A stretch of DNA of 64,000 nucleotides from Cylicocyclus nassatus (lineage: Eukaryota > Nematoda > Chromadorea > Rhabditida > Strongylidae), in assembly GCA_958299035.1 (NCBI GenBank), contig CATQJL010000305.1:75670792-75734791 (forward strand), in the 5' to 3' direction. Position numbers and translations under genes: made by a program. The notes under the pieces are model-generated. The model did not search any database. It saw only the letters and a program-made list of their open reading frames with translations, and had not been told where the DNA came from. Positions 48,936 to 61,330 of the stretch are shown piece after piece. The stretch's first letter is position 1; each line of letters opens with the position of its first letter.

Positions 48936-49044
48936 CACTGAAAAGAGGAATAACTAGAACGATTTTGAGAAGAACGCAGGATGACGGAACTTCGAAGGTA
49001 CTTGAAGTAGGTGTGTTTAAATTAGCTTGTAACATGTCAAAGTA

Positions 49045-49889
49045 TTAGGTTGCCCGGAAAATAATGTCACTTTTTATTTTAACATGCAAAATCGCGGCAG
49101 GGTGAGCACGAAAGTAAGTAAATGGGGTGCCAACCGATAGACCAAAACAAGCTCTACAAAATAAAGCTTAAGCCTTTGCTCCAAGTTTGATTTGCGTGAG
49201 TTTGGAACCAAATTTCACTTGGCACTAAAGGTCTAAAAAACGGAAAAAATCGTATCTTTGTTCAGAAAAGTTCTAAACAAGCCTAACTTGCTCACGCATG
49301 GATTCACTATACGAGACACTTGTATGCACATTTTCGCGGTTTTTTCATGGCTGAAAATTGAGAAAACGAAATACGGCACATTTTTGCCAAAACAATCCTG
49401 AGCTTCTCTCACATGGGTGATTCTGTAGCATGAACCTTCAGGAGTATAACCATGTTTTTTCAGCTTTAGATAAGCGCTAGTTTCCGAGAAAAATCAAATT
49501 GTTTGCAAAAAACCCGAAAAACGCGACATATTCGCGCTTTTGACCTAATTCTATTTCTCATACCGTAGCCAAGGAAAAATATCACAATCTACACAAGTGA
49601 ATGTCTAGTGTAAAGAGTACATGTCTGTGCAAATTGGAGATTCATAAGACGTTTATGAACCAGATACTATTTTTCGAATATCTAAAAATTTTTACATTTT
49701 GAATTCGAACTTCAAGTGGAGCACGATTTCTGCGTAGAATTGTAGATTTGTAAAAAAACGTAGAACGTAAATTTGTAAACCACCTTGTAGAGCTTGCTTT
49801 GCTCTATCAAATGATACCCCATTCGTTATTTTTTATGGTGATTCTGTCGCGGTCGCATGCCATGCGACATCATTTTCCGGACAATCTAA
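49045..49889. mobile_element. Mariner-type element with TTAGGTTGCCCGGAAAATAA ends
   Basis: The left TTAGGTTGCCCGGAAAATAA and right (inverse) TTAGATTGTCCGGAAAATGA ends are inverted repeats with TA outside. A second inverted pair (GCTCTACAAAATAAAGC near 49151 and TTGTAGAGCTTGCTTTG near 49785) lies further in. No transposase is recognised. Confidence 0.75.
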
Positions 49890-51570
49890 TACATAGTTTG
49901 TACAGAGATCGAGGAATATGACTAAACGCAGATAAGAAACAACGGGAAGTTGAAAAAAGGCTAATTATCTTTTGGTTTTCATTCGTTTTTATCTGTTAAG
50001 TTGGCTAATGAATAATTCTGACAAGCATATACGAAACTTCATAAAAATTTGATTGACTGTTACTCAGCCAAGGTTTTTCTGTGAGGGTGGCAATTTCAAT
50101 CTTTAATTTCACATACCAGATATTATAGTTTCTTCGATAAATGGCAGCTATGCAGTTATATGGCTAGCCTGGTAATTCATCGATACATACACTTGCCTAA
50201 GTAGCTTACCACATCGAAAGTTCTGATTTGCGTTTTTCAAATTTTTATAGACAAAGAGTAAGACTTTCTTGACATTTGGGTAAGTCATTTTTTAGGCAAT
50301 CCAGATCGCTTGAGCCTTAACGCCTAAATGGTTGCAATTGAAATCGCATGCGCTTGTACCAATGTACATTTCAAATCACGTTTAGTCAAGCTTGTTGCGT
50401 GTATTTTCGAAAGCTTGCTGGAAATTTTTGGGTTTGTCACCTCCTGCACCATTTAATCATCAAAAACCGACTCCCGCCCAAGAAAAATTAACTATGTGAT
50501 TTTTGTTTCAATAAGTGTTTATAGCTATATCAAGCATTCATGGAGATTTTTTATTAACATTTTAACTACCACAAATGACCAAAATTACTTTTCGCCTATT
50601 AACCCACAATATAGACTTCCACTCTTTTCACCTGCTTTTACATTACTACATCTCGCTTATGAACTACACTGGTAGGAAGGTGTACAGATTCGTAGGAAAG
50701 CTAAACCAGTGTTTCAACAAATAAGGAAGATAACACAATCATGACTTATAATATAGCGCGTGTCTGTCTGTGTGTGTATTTATGTTTGTTTGTCGCGAAA
50801 TTCATAGAGCGTTTTGTAGGCAAGGTCTTGAGCTGAAATTCTGGTCATAATCTTTTTGCCTACCTGCGTGTAGGTAAAAAGTGCAAAAGCACAAGCTGAT
50901 CCGATATTTGGGACCTTTAAAAACTGCGCGTCAAACGGGCCCACGCGGCTTTTGGCACACACAACTAGGTCATTAATGACTTTTTGCGAAGTCAAGATTT
51001 GCCTGACAAATACATCTGCGCCTCATGAATTCTAGCCCAAAAAGTGCTTAAAAAGTTTGCTTTTCTGCGACAACAGCGCCAAGAAGTGGTGACCGCTTAG
51101 ACAGTCGATTTGGCAAGGTTTTACCTTCAGACTTTTAAAGATTTTTGCACGGAAAATCAGCTCAAAGTGACTATTATCCTTATGACGATTACCAAGCCAA
51201 AACAAATTCAGTAATCTAATCAAATTCGCAAGTGTTCCTTTGCGACAAGTTTTTTTCTCTCAAAATAACCGATCTTACGTGGAGATGCTTCAAGAATGAA
51301 CAGTTGTTTACTATTCATTTGTGATGTCCAGCATCGCATGGTGGGTTTCAAAGTCATCATTATGCGAACATGAGAAAGGCAAATGGATAGGAGAGCCAGT
51401 GCGAACCTCCGCGAAGCGGAGGTGACGCAGTGGTAAGTAATAAGTAACAAATAATATTGAATACTGGAATGACTGCATTACCCTAATCGTCACCCTTTAT
51501 ATCCGTCTCGCAAAGCTTTTTTGAACAAGGAAATTTGCATGCTACAATTGAGCTTAGACGTGTTAAGTAA
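49890..51570. other. No supported gene
   Basis: AT-rich sequence with short frames only. A small hairpin CCTCCGC-GAA-GCGGAGG lies at 51406-51422. Confidence 0.4.
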
Positions 51571-51573
51571 GGC

Positions 51574-51802
51574 TACAGTATGCTCCAATTGGGATCAGGC
51601 CGAACCGTCGGCGTCAATTTGCGCGCTCGTAGCGCTGGCGGTCTGCGCTGCATATGCGCGCTGACGGAGAGAGCAGAAGGATTGAAGAGAAATCAGAAAA
51701 GCAGGCCGTGGGCGTGACCGCGAAACTCTAGCGACGCGGACTCCCGCCAAAATGGCCAACCAGGCCATTTTTGGCCTGGTTGGGATTGAGGCAGACTGTA
51801 CA
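51574..51802. repeat. MITE with TACAGTMTG ends, copy 2
   Basis: The ends TACAGTATGCTCCAATTGGG and (inverse) TACAGTCTGCCTCAATCCC match the MITE at 11126-11302, including the interior CTGCGCTGCATATGCGCG and GATTGAAGAGAAA. An internal hairpin CCAACCAGGCCA/TGGCCTGGTTGG is specific to this copy. Confidence 0.65.
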
Positions 51803-51945
51803 GAATTTTGTGCCGGACGTTTTCCTGTGAGCAAAGCAACTTTCTGAACATTCTCGTCTTTGAGTGAAGTTGCAAAAAATCTGCCCTCTCATTCATGCAT
51901 AGTAAGAAAGGGTGTCCCAAAAAATGTGCCTACTGCTTGATGGTT

Positions 51946-54900
51946 CCCCACAATGGTCGGCCGCCTCATCGTGGCGTGGGGGTGACACTGGGTGTCGAAC
52001 TGCGATGCACAGCCGAGTGTATACTCTGGCAGGGCCTCCCAAGCTGTGAAGGAGTTCGACGTTTCCGATTTCGGCCGGATGCCTAGCTAAGAGCCGGCCA
52101 GGCCAGATCCGCCGCCGTCTGATTTTCAGGTCGCTAGGCGGTCCTCCCCGCTCCAAGCCCGGGGTCAGCGATCGCCCCGTGGAAATCAAGAGTTGGCCTA
52201 GTAAGTCTGCTCTTGTAGGGGAAAAAATTTCATTACTCTACCAGTTAGAAGAGTAGAAAGAAACCCTGTACATCGGATCCCGCCTACGGCACCGGGTGGT
52301 AGCAAGATTGATGTCAGGGTCCTCAGGGTGCCTTTTGGATTGGACAAAAACGACACGTCTGCCCGGACGACACGCCACGGAGACTGCCTCATGCTCTGCA
52401 CCTACAACGCCAGGACAGTCTCCACAAACGCCGACCTCCACGCTCTTCTCGACGCTGCAGAGCACATCAAGTACCACATCATCGCTCTGCAGGAAACGAA
52501 GTCCAGGAAGAAGGACGTGCGACAGATGAATGATGGAACACTCATCATTCGTGGTGAGAAGGTTTCATCACGAAACGTGGGAGGTGTTGGCTTTGTCGTC
52601 CACCCATCTATCGTCCATCTTGTCGATTCGCACGAGATCCTGTCACCCCGACTAGCCATCCTACGACTACGCCCTCCACGTCAGAAGACCATCAGCATCA
52701 TCAACTGCTACTCTCCAACATCAGCAGCTGACGACTCAGAACTAGATGCTTTCTACGACGACGTGGAGGAGGTTGTCCGCAACGAGAAGTCCTTCTACAT
52801 GTATGTTGTGGGCGACTTCAATACGAAAATCGGGATGCCACTAGAAAAGGAATATAGGATCGGGAAGTTTGAATATGGGCTCCGGAACGAAAACGGCAAC
52901 CGTCTCGCTGGGCTTCTCTCCGCCGCACGACTCTTCCATGGAAATTCCATCCATGAAAAAAGAACATCGCCGGTGGACATGGGAATCGCCCAACGGAACG
53001 ACTCACGCGGAGATCGACCACATTCTCGCCAACCGAAGGTGGAGCTTGCTCGATGTCTCAGTAGTTCCATCCTTCTGCAGTGGCTCCGATCACCGCCTCC
53101 TTCGAGCGAAGATACGACTCAGCCGAAGGCTGGAAAAGAAAGTCTGTCACAGTGCCGCGAGAAGGAAGGAAATCGTTTACGACGGTAACAGGCTGGAGGA
53201 GCTCATATCAAGATGTGACTGGCCCATCGAGGAGGACCCAACGTGCGACTACGACCGGCTTCTGAAAGGATTGCGAGCCTGCGGAGAATGTGCCTCAGTG
53301 ACTTCTGAGAAGAACTTGGAACGTATTTCGAAGACCACCAAGGAATTGCTCGAAAGAAGAAGATTTCTGAGGCAGGATCCGAATGCAACCCATCTCGAGC
53401 GACTGATAGCCAACGCCAGTTGCAGAACAGCTTTGCAGGAGGATCTCAGGAAGTACAGGCAAGCCAAGATACTGGAAGCAGCCGAAGAAAGACGAAGTCT
53501 TAAGAAATGCCGAAGGGACCTCTGTGAATATCACGTACCGCTGGCTGCACTATTGAACGAAGACGGGACTCCGACTTCTTCCCGATACAAGATGGAATCT
53601 ATTGCGAAGAACTTCTATACCAACCTCTTCCGCTCATCAGCACCCGTGCCGATGCCCGTTGTTCCCACTGGAGAAGTACCACCACGAATTCTACCTGCTG
53701 AAGTGCGCACGGCGATTCAGACCATGAAGACATCCACGGCTCCAGGAGCAGACCATCTTTCCGTCGAATTTCTGCGAGCCGGAGGACAACGTCTACACGA
53801 GATTCTCGCGTCGCACCTGACATCTTACCTTCAGAAGGAGAGGATTCCCGACCAGTGGAGAACGTCAAGAACCGTCCTCCTTTTTAAGAAGGGTGAACGG
53901 GAAGATCTTCGAAATTACCGTCCAATATGCCTGCTGAGTGTGCTGTACAAGCTCTTCACGAAGATTATCCTCGCACGCATATCTAGGACACTGGATGAAG
54001 CCCAACCCCAAGAACAAGCTGGATTTCGCAAAGGATTCAGCTGCATGGACCACATCCAGACGGTTTCGAGGGTCATAGAAGTCTGGGAGTACCGACTGCC
54101 TCTCGTCCTAACCTTCGTCGACTACGAGAAAGCCTTTGACAGCGTCGAAACCAACGCCATCCTGTGCGCTAGTCGATCAAGGAGTGGAACCAGCTTACGT
54201 GAGGACACTAGCCGACTGCTACAAGGACTGTACAACAACGATGCAGCTATTCCATCGCCCCCTAACCATTCCAATTGGGAAGGGGGTTCGACAAGGCGAC
54301 ACTATTTCGCCGAAGCTGTTCACCGCGGCCTTGCAGTGGGTGATGAAGTCACTAGACTTGGAAGAGAGAGGCATACGAGTTGATGGGAGATTCCTATCCA
54401 ACCTTCGTTTTGCGGATGACATCGTCCTTTTCTCAAGCAGTATCACTGAAGCAGAGGCGATGCTGAAGGAACCAAACGAAGTAGGGAAGAAGATCGGACT
54501 GCGAATAAATCGGAAGAAGACTCAGTTCATGAAGAACGCCCTTTGCGAAGATGCAGAAATGGAACTGGAAGGCACCCCTATCATGGAGACGTCTTCTTAC
54601 GTGTTCGTGTTCGTGGACGTTCGATGAACATGGAGGACGACTTGAGGGAAGAACTTAACAGGAGAAGAAGAGCAGCCTGGGCCGCCTACGGGCCTCTGAA
54701 GGAAGCCACCGACCAACTGACGGACCCGGAGCTTCGTGCCCACCTGTTCGACTCAACCGTTCTCCCAGCGCTCTGCTACGCAGCTGAGACTTGGGCCGAC
54801 ACCGTAGCCACGTCGAAAGCTTTAAGGACCACCCACAGAGCGCTCGAGCGCAGTCTTCTGAAGATGACCCGACACAAGCAACATCTAGTCGGACTTCGCA

Positions 54901-55279
54901 GCACGGATGTGAGAAGAATGTCCCGTCTTCGTGACCCAGCGGAATACGTTGCGAAAGCGAAACACCGATGGGCCGGTCACATAATGAGAAGAACGGACGA
55001 TAGATGGACACTAAGAACATCTGAGTGGATTCCTCGCGAAGTCAAACGTCCTCGAGGAAGACCACCGACGAGATGGGCAGACGTGTTCGTGGAACGGATG
55101 GACCAGCTGAGAAATCAGCTGGATACGATTCTTGCCCCTGGAACTCGTGGACGCAGCCACCGACGACGACCAAGAAGATCGTGGATGCCCGAAGCGAGGG
55201 ACAGGGATCAATGGCGACTTCTGTACTGGGGCCCGCACGTCACGTGAGGACGGGCCATCTAAGTATCTAAGTAAGTAAG
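51946..55279 (+). mobile_element. RTE-clade LINE, near full length, with 15-bp target duplication
   Basis: TACTGCTTGATGGTT at 51931-51945 and TACTGCTTGATTGTT at 55280-55294 are the target duplication, with one mismatch. The 3.3-kb length and the 3' tail of TAAG/TATC-like short repeats (55258-55279) suit RTE elements, which lack ORF1 and a poly(A) tail. The 5' leader (51946-52280) is GC-rich and non-coding as far as I can see. Confidence 0.85.
52328..55247 (+). pseudogene. RTE polyprotein: AP endonuclease + reverse transcriptase, three frameshifts
   Basis: An AP-endonuclease domain ([48 protein letters not shown]) is followed by a reverse transcriptase (LRNYRPICLLSVLYKLFTKI, TFVDYEKAFDSV, GVRQGDTISPKLF, RFADDIVLF) and the RTE tail (KHRWAGHIMRR, RPPTRWADV, WGPHVT-stop). 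The frame changes near 52950, 54165 and 54607, so no intact product is made although the FADD catalytic motif survives. Otherwise conservation is high, suggesting fairly recent arrival. It would copy its own RNA into DNA at endonuclease nicks. Confidence 0.92.
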
Positions 55280-55559
55280 TACTGCTTGATTGTTAATAGC
55301 TCCCTTGTCATGAAATTTTCGGGAAGGATTAGGTCCCATTCGTAGAGCTAGCTTGAACTTGATTTACAGTATGGAGCAAATCACCGATCTTTTTTCATTA
55401 CAGTAATATTACGGTAGGAAACCGCAGCATATGGCGCCACTGTGAGATAGGCCGTCCGGAAGAAAAAATTTTGTGGTACCTAAAGCTTCTTGAAGGACTC
55501 AATGATAAGAGAACTTTACAATCAAACAGTAGCCGCATTTTTTAGGGGAACCTGTATAT

Positions 55560-57770
55560 GGCTGACCACTATCACCTTTCATTTGCGGAGAAAAATGACT
55601 TCAAAACACAACAGAACTTCTCGTTTCCAAGGGCACGAGCACGTGCTTGTAAAGAGTGGAATGGGATGCGAGAGAGCAGAAGAAATGGGAAGGAGTAAGA
55701 CTTTGAGTTTTTAGACATAGGAATTAAACCGTGGAAACTTTTAAAAAAGGGAGGAAAAAGGCGGAGGAGAATTGCTGAAAAGAATTTCCAGCATGACTTG
55801 CTTGCCACTCTAGTCTGCGAAGACGTGGCTAACTTAACATTACATTAGGTTCCTAACCCATGATTTACCACACACGAGTGAGGCTTAAATGGAATATCAA
55901 AATCAAAGTACAGTACATTACATTCTTCAAAACTTCGTTCCATTAAGAGCTTAACTGCTTTGCAGAAACGAAAATGGCAATCGGATGGGCGTGCCTAGAG
56001 GATGCACATTTTCGTCTAGTTTGGATATACGTCAAACCTTTGCACAATTTCTGTCTCTATCAGGGACGAACTGCACAGAACATAATGTTGATTAGCATAA
56101 GACAAATTTCCGAGTATCGCTAAAAAGTATGATAGACTTATCTAAATGCTATATATGATGAGAATGTTTGCTTCAAAATGCTGAAATCAAAGTATATTTA
56201 CTTCCGTAAGCGATTATGAATGAGGCATGACTCAACAGAATTATGGAAGAAAAACTGATTAAACAGAGCTAAACAGGTAGCTTTTATAATAGAAAATCAG
56301 AAAAATCCGCACACTTATTTAATCAAAAATTTATGAGGAATGGGAGTGTAAAAAACTAGTAGGACTTTCTCAAACCAATCAAAAATTTCAGTTGTCGAAT
56401 ACATCGTTTGTCAAATAGAGATCAAAAATTCGGCAAAAAACTTAAATTTCTGAAAGTTTCTGATATCATAGTAAACATATATCATAGTAAACAAATACAA
56501 TAAAATGTAAGCTCAACCCACTTTCCCACATCACCTGGCTTGTAGAATGAACTCAACCATGATCACTCTCATTGTTTGCTTGAAATCAATTATGTCGCTA
56601 GGTAACTTTCTAGGGTTAGATAATACGGCGACAATTGCTACATTTTGAGCCTATACGTAAAAAAGCCTTTATTTGATTTCAACCCATGCAAAGGGAACGC
56701 TGCTTGTCTCTTGTTTGGTATATAGCAAGAAAAGGATTTGGTCGACGTTTTTGAGCACGAATAAGCATATTCTCTTCTACACAATATCGGCAAACCCGAT
56801 GATGCATATGCAAGCTGAAGATCATGTTTTGTCATCAGCAGGTAATATATCATTTTGCCCCTGACGCTGATTAGTAAGCGATGCGACGGAAATGGACTAG
56901 CGAAGCATTAGTTCACAGTTGATGTATGGTAATGCAGTGTGATCCCGTGGGTAATCCTCGCGAGATGACGCTCAAGAAAAAGTACCGTCCTCATTTAACA
57001 GGCTGAGCCGAAGAATAATAATCTTGGATCCCTTGACGGCTTCTGTCTATCGATAAAAGAGAAAATTATATGTGTTACCTTTACGCTCCATTTCGAACCT
57101 TCTTATACGGAGTATGACTTAATTTCTGATTCTTCTCCGCAGGGCTCGGCACACGAAGTCCCCCTTGACTTTCGCTAGGTTTTACGATGTCCCCTTTGAC
57201 CCTAAACCCTAAACGTAAAAAAAACCCAAAAAACGAAACGTCGACTAAAAAAACGTCGCAATTTGTCGACAAAAACGATATCCCCTTTGCTTTTTGTCCC
57301 AAAAACGATATCCAGCTGCAGATATCCAGCTTGCCCCGTGCCAGCTGGTGCCAGGCTCTGCTTCTCCGGAACTCCTCAGTAAGGAAGGAAGACTTAGTAT
57401 CAGGTAAAAAGTTGAAATTTAGTAATTTTTTATTACAGTTAACTACAACACATTCAATTAGATTAATGTAAGATTTTAGCAAAAGATTTACTTTCAAAGA
57501 CCGCGTCGATCCCATTATATGGCCACATCAAAAGTTGTCAATGCATAAACGTAACCAAATTTGTTATCGATTTCAAACTGTCATCATTATGTTTACATTG
57601 TTCATTACTTACTCAGAGTTCCACTTTTGTAGACTTTTGTAATTTCACGGTTGAGTATCTGCAATGGATATGTATAAGGTCTGTTGTACTTCCAATATTT
57701 CAGTTAAGAATTTATTATGTTTTTTTTTCATACAATTCGTAATTATAAAGAACTAGCTGGCTTACTCGGC
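55560..57770. other. No supported gene
   Basis: Short frames only. The two longest (57081-57515 minus and 57187-57471 plus) overlap on opposite strands across a low-complexity AAAAACG/CCCTTTG stretch and look fortuitous. Confidence 0.4.
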
Positions 57771-57779
57771 TCCGCCGTA

Positions 57780-58345
57780 TGCTCCGAATAGAAAATTCCA
57801 TTTCTCAACCGATCTGGACCAAACTTGGCACACTTACACTTCGGGCCCCGGTAGGTGTCACGGTCCACTTTTCGTTATCGATCGATGTCGACTTTATCGA
57901 TTTTTTGCAAAATTTGAGCTAGGGGGCTGGGATTTGGCACAGGGGGGTAATCGAGCATGCTGATTACGAATACAATATTAGTTTTCGAAACCATGCATTA
58001 CTTTCATCGATTTTATCGATTTTTTGCAAAATTTGAGCTACGGGGCTGGAATTTGGCAGGGGGGTGTAATCGAGCATGCTGATCACTCCCACGGGGGTGA
58101 TCAGCATGCTCGATTGGCACCCCTCTGCCAAATTCCAGCCCCGCAGCTCAAATTTTGCAAAAAATCGATAAAATCGATATCGATCGATGACGAAAAGTAG
58201 CCTATGACACCCGCCGGGGCCCGTAGTGTATGTGTGCCAAGTTTGGTCCGGATCGGTTCAGAAATGGAATTTTCTATTCGGAACATACGTACAGACAGAC
58301 ATACAGACAGACAGACAGACATACAGACAGACAAACAGATCAGCT
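57780..58345. repeat. Head-to-head fold-back repeat with (CAGA)n edge
   Basis: The left half from about 57787 (GAATAGAAAATTCCATTTCT, then CCAAACTTGGCACAC) pairs with the right half ending near 58283. The symmetry centre is at about 58085-58100 (CACGGGGGTGATCAGCATGC). In the left half a unit of about 75 bp (ATCGATTTTTTGCAAAATTT, GGGGCTGG, AATCGAGCATGCTGAT) is present twice. A (CAGA)n run follows at 58293-58339. Confidence 0.75.
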
Positions 58346-58502
58346 TTATATATAAGATAAACTTAAACAAGTTCATACTTTTTTTAATGAAGAGTGTCAG
58401 GTAAATAGGAGGTAAATGCAGACTGTAAGCTCAGCAGAGGTCTAGCAAACGCAGGAATTCACCCATTTGATCACACCCAAATCCATGATAGTGAGAACGA
58501 TC

Positions 58503-58832
58503 TAATAAGGAAAGCTACCTAACTTAGGCCTTTTGGTAAAAGGCATATAGGTATAGTCTGAATCAGCTTCAAACGCTGATTCCAAATATGCTATCCAATC
58601 TTTTCTCATTGAAAAAAGTTTAACACAGGTGTACCAGCACTTAAATGATGATGAAGTGATGCCCGTGAGTCGATGAGTATGCCAATTTTGCGCAGGAAAA
58701 AGCCCATAACTCGCTTCAATATAGTGCGTGGCAGCTAGGAATAGCATACTTGGAATCAGCTTTTGAAGCTGATTCAGAATGTTATGTCCCTTGCCAAAAG
58801 GCCGAGCTAAGTTAGGTAGCTTCCCTTGTAAG
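58503..58832. repeat. Fold-back MITE of about 330 bp
   Basis: The arms begin AGCTACCTAACTTAG and contain GCCTTTTGG, GAATCAGCTTC and ATATGCTATTCC in matching inverted order for about 95 bp each. The core is unrelated and non-coding. Confidence 0.7.
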
Positions 58833-58931
58833 ATTTGTTGAGATGCCCAACTACGAGGCTAACCTCAGCGATGGGTAGCTACTATTATAATACAGACGTG
58901 CTTATATTTGGCTCTTGTCTTTGACTTTTGA

Positions 58932-58978
58932 TTTTGTGAACAAATCTTTGACTTTGAGTCAAAGATTTGTTCACAAAA
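58932..58978. repeat. Perfect 22-bp inverted repeat with 3-nt loop
   Basis: TTTTGTGAACAAATCTTTGA plus CT at 58932-58953 is exactly reversed at 58957-58978 around TTG. Confidence 0.9.
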
Positions 58979-58979
58979 A

Positions 58980-60390
58980 GCTTAGACTTAATGCGAGTAA
59001 CAAAGAAGTTCTCTTGCCCGAGCATGCATGCGCATGGAATTAAGACCATTCGCTTAAAAGTCCTTCTCCTTTCTTTCTTTTGAGAGAATAACTAGGATGT
59101 TATCACGACTTATAATAAGCCGCTGATTTGTCGTTCTGTAAGTCTGTCTGTTACAAAATTACAGTGAGGAGTGCAGTGTGCTTATTATCTTGACCATTAC
59201 AGTAGAATGTAGGTGGAGTTGTTAATAAAATAAGGTATCCTAATGAATTTTGTTGAGCTTGCCTTACCGAATTCAAGATAACTATTATTATTAAGATCTC
59301 GAAACCTCACTGTTCATATTGTCTTCGAAAAAGCAAAGTAGAGTTCATCGTTATCTGTTGTCGTTACAAATGTTTTGAACAACTACAAAAGAAATTGGGC
59401 ACCCTACAGGGTTGATTACAGGTATTACGACTACATAAAGGTTGCACTATCTTAATTTGCAGTCAAGAAATGGTGAACTTTATGTGATTATCATAATTCA
59501 CATATACTAAATGGATTATAGGGTGACGTTCAAGGTGGAAATTGATAGAAATTGCGCAATGAAAACAATGAAAAGACGTCAAGCTTTTGTCCTTCTCAGA
59601 CGCTACCTATTTGCTTTCTCAAAATTCTAATTTTTGAACGAATATTCATTATTGCTGGAGGAAGTAGCTCACATCGCGGTTCAGCGATAATGAAAGCAAG
59701 GAAAGTGCAGAGACGGTGAAAAGCGATATGTGCAAATAAATAAATAATTAAAGTACGCGTAAATAAAGTACACATGACCAGCTCTTAACTGCGTTATTTC
59801 TAAGTACAGTAGCGGCTCTGTCATACAGTTTGTTATTGAGTGGACGTGTAAAAGATCCTGTCAAAGTTCCTGCATTCTATAACAATTCATCAAATTATCT
59901 AAGTGTCCAAATAGCATTCAAAAAAGACCAACATCGAGGTGTAATGCAGCAAATGTGCACGCCATTCATGGAAAGCGCCTTCTCACGATTTTAATCAAAC
60001 TCACGCTAGGAACTGTGGCAGACTAGGCAGTTAATTAATAATGGCATTTATGCAAGTGCTTGCAAGCAAATCCTCATTGAACTCATTACCAGCTGTTCAA
60101 TACGCACCGAAAAAACAAAATTGACGTCCATTAACTTAGTTTTCGGAAGAAGAAATGGGGTTTTCTTTAAGTCGCTTTATGAGATTAGGAACTCACAGAG
60201 CTTATTTTCCCTCAAAAATGCGTTAGCACTGAATAATATTTATAACAAGTAATTATGGCAAAATCGCTTTCCCTTTTTAAGCGATTTATACACAAGGCAT
60301 ATTTCGCGCGATTCCAGAGCTGTTGCGCGATTCGGACGCAACTAATCTTTAGTAGCAAAAGTACTTGCTGGGGCACGACTTTATGTAGCT
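58980..60390. other. No supported gene
   Basis: AT-rich sequence without frames of note. Confidence 0.4.
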
Positions 60391-60441
60391 AGCTAGGTGT
60401 GTATACAAGAGCTGCACGGAAATTTATAAAAATATGGCAAA

Positions 60442-60710
60442 ATGCCAAGTCGCGGAAAAACAGCGACTTGGATTGGAGGTATTTCTTCAACTTCAAAATG
60501 CTCTCCAGGGGAGGTTATTAGTCTCCCGCACGCTGTCCGGGCGCCTTTCATCCTTACATATGGCTCGGATAGGCGAGTGCGTCCATCCCGTAATTTCTCT
60601 TGGCTATTTAGCAAACGGGCAGCAGAGCCCGATCTGTCGAGATTGGGCCTGCCGTGCCCGACATGGCCAAACTTACCAGATCGAACTTTTGAACCAACGC
60701 AGTGTCCTAG
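60442..60710 (+). other. Candidate first exon of an unresolved gene
   Basis: From an ATG at 60442 the frame stays open for 89 codons, begins MPSRGKTATWIGGISSTS and ends PDRTFEPTQCPR at a good donor (AG|GTGAGA). The block is clearly richer in GC than its surroundings. The opposite strand is also open across the whole block (SEPYVRMKGARTACGR, EHFEVEEIPPIQVAVF), so the strand is not certain and a GC-rich repeat is possible. No family recognised. Confidence 0.3.
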
Positions 60711-60940
60711 GTGAGATCCAGATAGTATGAGTGCGATGTGAGTTTCTGATAATTAATGTGATTCATTCCAGCTTTCCATTTTATACCGTTTGAATGTACT
60801 GTCCTCATGAAGTCAAAAATAAGACTTTTTGATACATTTCTGTATTTCTAACTTATCCCACCGTATGAATTGTCCTACTATTCAAGATTTTCGACTTACT
60901 GATATTCAGAGCGAATTGGCCATTTCTAGAATTCTCTAAG

Positions 60941-61180
60941 GCCGGCGCTATACTCCTCGAGGAGTATAGCATGGCGACGGGCGATCGCCAGTCGCCAATA
61001 CTGGCGACTGTATCTTCTATCGATCGCTAAAAAGTCCAATCGATACACATTTAATGTGTAGTCGCCAACACTGGCGACTGGCGATCGCCAATATCGGCGA
61101 CAAAAATCGCCAGTTTTACACGTATTTCATGCATATCGATCGTCGCCATGCTATACTCCTCGAGGAGTATAGCGCCTGCT
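60941..61180. repeat. MITE with self-palindromic ends
   Basis: Each terminal repeat holds the 24-bp perfect palindrome GCTATACTCCTC and its inverse (60948-60971 and 61150-61173), followed inward by ATGGCGAC. The core is built of inverted TCGCCA/TGGCGA units (GTCGCCAATACTGGCGAC). TAA-like triplets lie outside both ends. Confidence 0.8.
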
Positions 61181-61330
61181 TAAGAAAGATGACCCTAATA
61201 CCTCTATCATAGTTAAATGATATGAAGACTAAATGTGCATTTGAGTGCAAAAACTTTGCTCAATGACCGAAAGGAAAGGAAAAAAAACAACAAACAACAA
61301 TGGATTTTCATGTCTTTGTCATACGCAAAG

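Larger units (their letters stand above)
51909..55559. mobile_element. Older CAGGGTG-type MITE split by the RTE insertion
   Basis: The left piece 51909-51945 (GGTGTCCCAAAAAATGTGCC) and right piece 55280-55559 form one element once the RTE is removed. The right end in reverse (GTTCCCCTAAAAAATGCGGC, then TACTGTTTGATTGT) pairs with the left end. Its end family is the same as at 6490 and 8377. Confidence 0.7.

Noticed and set aside
57195..57215. CCCTAAACCCTAAACG, telomere-like
   Set aside because: Only two units and not the nematode TTAGGC repeat.
57081..57515. 144-codon minus-strand frame
   Set aside because: Overlaps a plus-strand frame through low-complexity sequence; no motif.
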